DNA from: an uncultured Sellimonas sp.
Lineage (GTDB): Bacteria; Bacillota; Clostridia; Lachnospirales; Lachnospiraceae
DNA: 32,553 bases
Direction: 5' to 3'
Assembly (NCBI GenBank): GCA_904393575.1
Contig: CAJFMZ010000009.1
Span: 1 to 32,553 of the forward strand
Shown here: piece by piece, positions 27,219 through 32,553 of the stretch
How the letters are laid out: each line of letters begins with the position of its first letter
How positions within the stretch are numbered: the stretch's first letter is position 1
Notes under the pieces: model-generated
Seen by the model: only the letters and a program-made list of their open reading frames with translations
Told to the model about the DNA's origin: nothing
Database searches by the model: none
Made by a program: the position numbers and the translations under genes

Positions 27219-28226
27219 ATGGCAACGATCCAAGATGTCGCAAGAGAAGCCGGTGTGTCAACAGCTACGGTATCACGCATCCTTCACAACAGCTCCAACG
27301 TTCTTCCTGAAACCCGTGATAAGGTGATGGCCGTCATCGAAAGACTGGACTACCACCCGAATCGTCTTGCACGACAGTTCCGCACTCAGGAGACAGGCAA
27401 TATTCTGATTCTTGTTCCGGAACTTGAAAATACATTTTACTATGAAATCATATCTGGAATTGAAAGTACCGCAAAAGACAATGGATATCATATCCTGATT
27501 GCGGAAACGCATAACGATGTGAAACTGGAAGCATATTTTTTTGAATGTCTCAAACAAAAGCAGGTAGACGGTATCATTACTTTTTCAGCCAGGCTGGAAC
27601 CAGAGCAGCTGGAACGGCTTTCCAGCCAGTGTCCGTTTATCATTGTCTGCCGCTACTTTGAGGGGATGAATCTTCCAAATGTCGCCATCGACAACCGGAA
27701 GGCATCCCGTGATATTACCAATTACCTGCTGAATCTCGGTCACCGCCGGATCTGCTGTCTGGTGGGCAATACGGACATTCCACTGTACCAGGACCGTCTA
27801 AACGGCTACATGGATGCTTTAAAGGAGCGGGGAATTCCTGTTCTGCCGGAAATGATCTGTACTGAAAAAGTCACGATTCAGGGCGGATACGATGCAATCG
27901 AGCGGCTGGCCGGGGCCGGAATCGATTTTTCTGCCGTTGTGGCATGCGGTGATACTCTGGCAATCGGAGCCATCCGGGCCCTGAAGAACATGGGCCGCAG
28001 CGTGCCGTCCGATGCAGCCGTCACCGGATTTGACGATATTGAACTTTCTTCCCTCTACAGTCCTTCTTTGACCACCGTACGGCAGCCGAAGAAACAGATG
28101 GGAATCCGGGCTATGGAAAAGCTTCTGGATCTGATTGCCGGGAAAACTCTGATTCACCAGCAGGATATCCTGAATTATGAGCTGATCATCCGGGAAAGCA
28201 GCGGAGAGTATATCGGACTGCATTAA
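27219..28226 (+). CDS. LacI/GalR-family transcriptional regulator
   Basis: 335 aa; MATIQDVAREAGVSTATVSRILHNSSNVLPETRDKVMAVIERLDYHPNRLARQF plus periplasmic-binding-like domain. Confidence 0.97.
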   Translation: MATIQDVAREAGVSTATVSRILHNSSNVLPETRDKVMAVIERLDYHPNRLARQFRTQETGNILILVPELENTFYYEIISGIESTAKDNGYHILIAETHNDVKLEAYFFECLKQKQVDGIITFSARLEPEQLERLSSQCPFIIVCRYFEGMNLPNVAIDNRKASRDITNYLLNLGHRRICCLVGNTDIPLYQDRLNGYMDALKERGIPVLPEMICTEKVTIQGGYDAIERLAGAGIDFSAVVACGDTLAIGAIRALKNMGRSVPSDAAVTGFDDIELSSLYSPSLTTVRQPKKQMGIRAMEKLLDLIAGKTLIHQQDILNYELIIRESSGEYIGLH

Positions 28227-28231
28227 ATTTC

Positions 28232-28282
28232 AAAAAACAGGAAGACATTCCATTCTTCGAATGTCTTCCTGTTTTTCTTTTC
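28232..28282. terminator. Bidirectional terminator between convergent lacI-family gene and gyrA
   Basis: AAAAACAGGAAGACATTC-loop-GAATGTCTTCCTGTTTTTCTTTTC. Confidence 0.85.
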
Positions 28283-28318
28283 TATAGCCGCTTATCCTAT
28301 GTCCAAACGGTCACTTCT

Positions 28319-30826
28319 TTATTCTTCTGTGCTTTCTTCGTTCTCTTCGGATTCGGAAGCTTCATCTGCTTCTCCCTCTTCGTCGTCTTCCGTCTTTCTG
28401 ACTTTGGCGATGCTTGCCACGCTTACATTGTCATCCAGATTGATGAGTTTGACGCCGGATGTGATCCGTCCAAGTTTGGAGATGCCGGAGCACTCGGTCC
28501 TTATGATGATTCCTTCAGTGTTGATGATCATAATCTCATCGTCTTCATTGACCGCCTTCACGCCGACTACATTTCCTGTCTTTTCGATGATCTTATAGCA
28601 CTTGATTCCTTTTCCGCCGCGGTTCTGCGGTGCAAATTCATCCATTGCAGTCAGTTTGCCCATTCCTTTTTCCGATACCACAAGGAGATAGTCTCCCTGA
28701 ATGCTCAGCTGCATGCCGATCACTTCGTCCTGGTCACTCAGGTTCATTCCCCGGACTCCCATGGAAGTTCTTCCTGTCGGGCGGACGTCTGTCTCATGGA
28801 AGCGAATACACTGTCCGTATTTCGTCACAAGCAGAATATCCCGTGTATTGTCTGTAGTCTTTACTTCAATCAGCTCATCGTCTTCCCGAAGAGTGATGGC
28901 AGCAAGTCCGGTCTTTCTGACGTTTGCATAGTCCATGATCGGAGTCTTCTTCACAAGGCCCTTTCTGGTCGCCATGAAGAGGTACTGTCCTTCCTCGTAC
29001 TCTTTGATCGGAATGACCGCCGTGATCTTTTCTTCCGGCTGAAGCTGCAGCAGATTGACGATCGCCGTGCCTCTTGCGGTTCTTCCTGCCTCCGGAATCT
29101 CGTATCCTTTCAGACGATATACCCTTCCGGTATTGGTAAAGAACATGATATAGTGATGCGTTGAACACAGGAACAGCTCTTCTACATAATCTTCATCCAG
29201 AGTCTGCATTCCCTTGATGCCGCGCCCTCCACGGTTCTGGCTCTTGAAGGTATCGGCCGTCATCCGTTTGATGTATCCGAGTTTCGTCATGGTGATAACC
29301 ACATCTTCTCTTGGAATCAGGTCTTCCGTGGAAATATCGTATGCATCGAATCCGATCTGGGTTCTTCTTTCGTCTCCATATTTTTCACTGATGGCGAGAA
29401 TCTCTTCTTTGATCACGCCAAGAAGTAAATGTCTGTCTGCCAGGATTGCCTTCAACTCCTCGATCCGCTTCATCAGCTCTTCAAATTCTTTTTCCAGCTT
29501 CTCCCGTTCCAGTCCGGTCAGTGCCCGCAGACGCATGTCCACGATCGCCTGTGCCTGTGCGTCAGATAATTCAAAGCGCTCCATGAGCTCGGTCTTTGCA
29601 AGCTGTACGGTCTGGGAACCGCGGATAATCTTGATGACTTCGTCAATATTGTCCAGGGCAATGAGCAGTCCCTGTAAGATATGGGCACGCTCTTCCGCCT
29701 TGTTGAGATCATACTGCGTCCTTCTTGTAATGACATCTTCCTGATGTCTCAGGTAATGTCCCAGCATATCCAGAAGGTTCATGACCTTCGGCTCTCCGTT
29801 TACAAGGGCCAGCATGATGACTCCAAAGGTATCCTGGAGCTGAGTGTGCTTGTAGAGCTGGTTTAAAATGACATTGGCGTTTGCGTCACGTCTCAGCTCA
29901 ATGCAGATTCGCATACCTTCCCGGCTGGACTGGTCGCTTAAATCCACAATGCCGTCGATCCTCTTTTCCTTGACCAGATCCGCGATCTTGGCGATCAGTC
30001 TTGCTTTATTGACCATGTAAGGAAGCTCCGTTACGATAATACGGCTCTTTCCGTTTGCCATAGTCTCGATATTCGTTACGGCCCGTACGACAATCTTGCC
30101 CCGTCCGGTGCGGTACGCTTCGCTGATGCCTCTTGTTCCGAGGATCGTCGCCCCGGTCGGGAAATCCGGACCTTTTACGATCTTCATAATATCTTCGATG
30201 GATGTCTCTTTGTCCTCCATCTGGTCATCGATAATCTTGACCACCGCCCCGATGACTTCTCTTAAATTGTGCGGTGGAATGTTGGTGGCCATGCCGACCG
30301 CGATACCGGACGTTCCGTTTACCAGAAGATTCGGGAATCTTGCCGGCAGTACGACCGGCTCTTTTTCCGTCTCATCAAAGTTCGGCTCAAAGTCCACGGT
30401 ATTTTTATTGATATCCGCAGTCAGCTCCATGGAAATTTTGCTGAGCCTTGCCTCAGTATAACGCATGGCCGCGGCACCGTCTCCATCCACGGATCCGAAG
30501 TTTCCATGTCCGTCCACAAGCGGATAACGGGTAGACCACTCCTGAGCCATATTGACCAGGGCTCCATAGATGGAACTGTCACCGTGCGGGTGATATTTAC
30601 CCATCGTATCACCGACGATACGTGCACACTTACGGTGCGGCTTGTCCGGACCGTTGTTCAGCTCGATCATGGAGTACAGGATTCGTCTCTGTACCGGCTT
30701 TAAACCATCTCTGACATCCGGAAGCGCACGGGAAGCGATGACGCTCATGGCATAGTCGATATACGACTCTTTCATTTTTTTCTCAAGATCGATCTCCTCG
30801 ACCTTATCAAAGATATTGTCTTCCAT
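28319..30826 (-). CDS. gyrA: DNA gyrase subunit A
   Basis: Start [53 protein letters not shown]; catalytic-Tyr region [12 protein letters not shown]; GyrA-box [11 protein letters not shown]. Confidence 0.97.
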   Translation of the reverse strand: MEDNIFDKVEEIDLEKKMKESYIDYAMSVIASRALPDVRDGLKPVQRRILYSMIELNNGPDKPHRKCARIVGDTMGKYHPHGDSSIYGALVNMAQEWSTRYPLVDGHGNFGSVDGDGAAAMRYTEARLSKISMELTADINKNTVDFEPNFDETEKEPVVLPARFPNLLVNGTSGIAVGMATNIPPHNLREVIGAVVKIIDDQMEDKETSIEDIMKIVKGPDFPTGATILGTRGISEAYRTGRGKIVVRAVTNIETMANGKSRIIVTELPYMVNKARLIAKIADLVKEKRIDGIVDLSDQSSREGMRICIELRRDANANVILNQLYKHTQLQDTFGVIMLALVNGEPKVMNLLDMLGHYLRHQEDVITRRTQYDLNKAEERAHILQGLLIALDNIDEVIKIIRGSQTVQLAKTELMERFELSDAQAQAIVDMRLRALTGLEREKLEKEFEELMKRIEELKAILADRHLLLGVIKEEILAISEKYGDERRTQIGFDAYDISTEDLIPREDVVITMTKLGYIKRMTADTFKSQNRGGRGIKGMQTLDEDYVEELFLCSTHHYIMFFTNTGRVYRLKGYEIPEAGRTARGTAIVNLLQLQPEEKITAVIPIKEYEEGQYLFMATRKGLVKKTPIMDYANVRKTGLAAITLREDDELIEVKTTDNTRDILLVTKYGQCIRFHETDVRPTGRTSMGVRGMNLSDQDEVIGMQLSIQGDYLLVVSEKGMGKLTAMDEFAPQNRGGKGIKCYKIIEKTGNVVGVKAVNEDDEIMIINTEGIIIRTECSGISKLGRITSGVKLINLDDNVSVASIAKVRKTEDDEEGEADEASESEENEESTEE

Positions 30827-30842
30827 TGCTTGTCTCCCTTCC

Positions 30843-32553
<1,711 letters not shown>

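Overview
Chromosomal window from a Lachnospiraceae-like Firmicute (taxonomy inferred from protein flavour only). In order: tRNA-Ser(GCU) clipped by the left edge (-); alpha/beta hydrolase (+); a minus-strand glycerol operon (glpP remnant, glpK, GlpA/GlpO-type dehydrogenase with BFD-like Fe-S domain, second FAD oxidoreductase, DUF1667 protein); a minus-strand run DUF2975 / XRE regulator / DUF4173-like membrane protein / class I fumarase alpha and beta / PlsC; a C_GCAxxG_C_C protein (+); a response regulator / histidine kinase / ABC ATPase / FtsX-like permease cassette (-); a MATE transporter (+) behind an attenuator-like leader; a small AT-rich patch; an 8-gene minus-strand catabolic operon (DHDPS-family aldolase, 2 Gfo/Idh/MocA dehydrogenases, 2 xylose-isomerase-like TIM barrels, PfkB kinase, Zn-dependent MDR dehydrogenase, SLC13/DASS transporter) divergent from a LacI-family regulator; and gyrA plus 5'-truncated gyrB. 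Main points for follow-up: (i) glpP has lost its central ~110 codons and is frameshifted, although its own promoter and leader terminator remain; (ii) the LacI-controlled operon has a gene content that matches no pathway I can name confidently, with palindromic operators directly downstream of both divergent promoters; (iii) a strong terminator hairpin lies between a consensus promoter and the MATE gene; (iv) repeated ATYGTTTTTCRAT palindromes overlap the DUF2975/XRE promoter. No CRISPR array, phage, transposase or classical defence system was seen. All family calls come from reading motifs, not from database searches.
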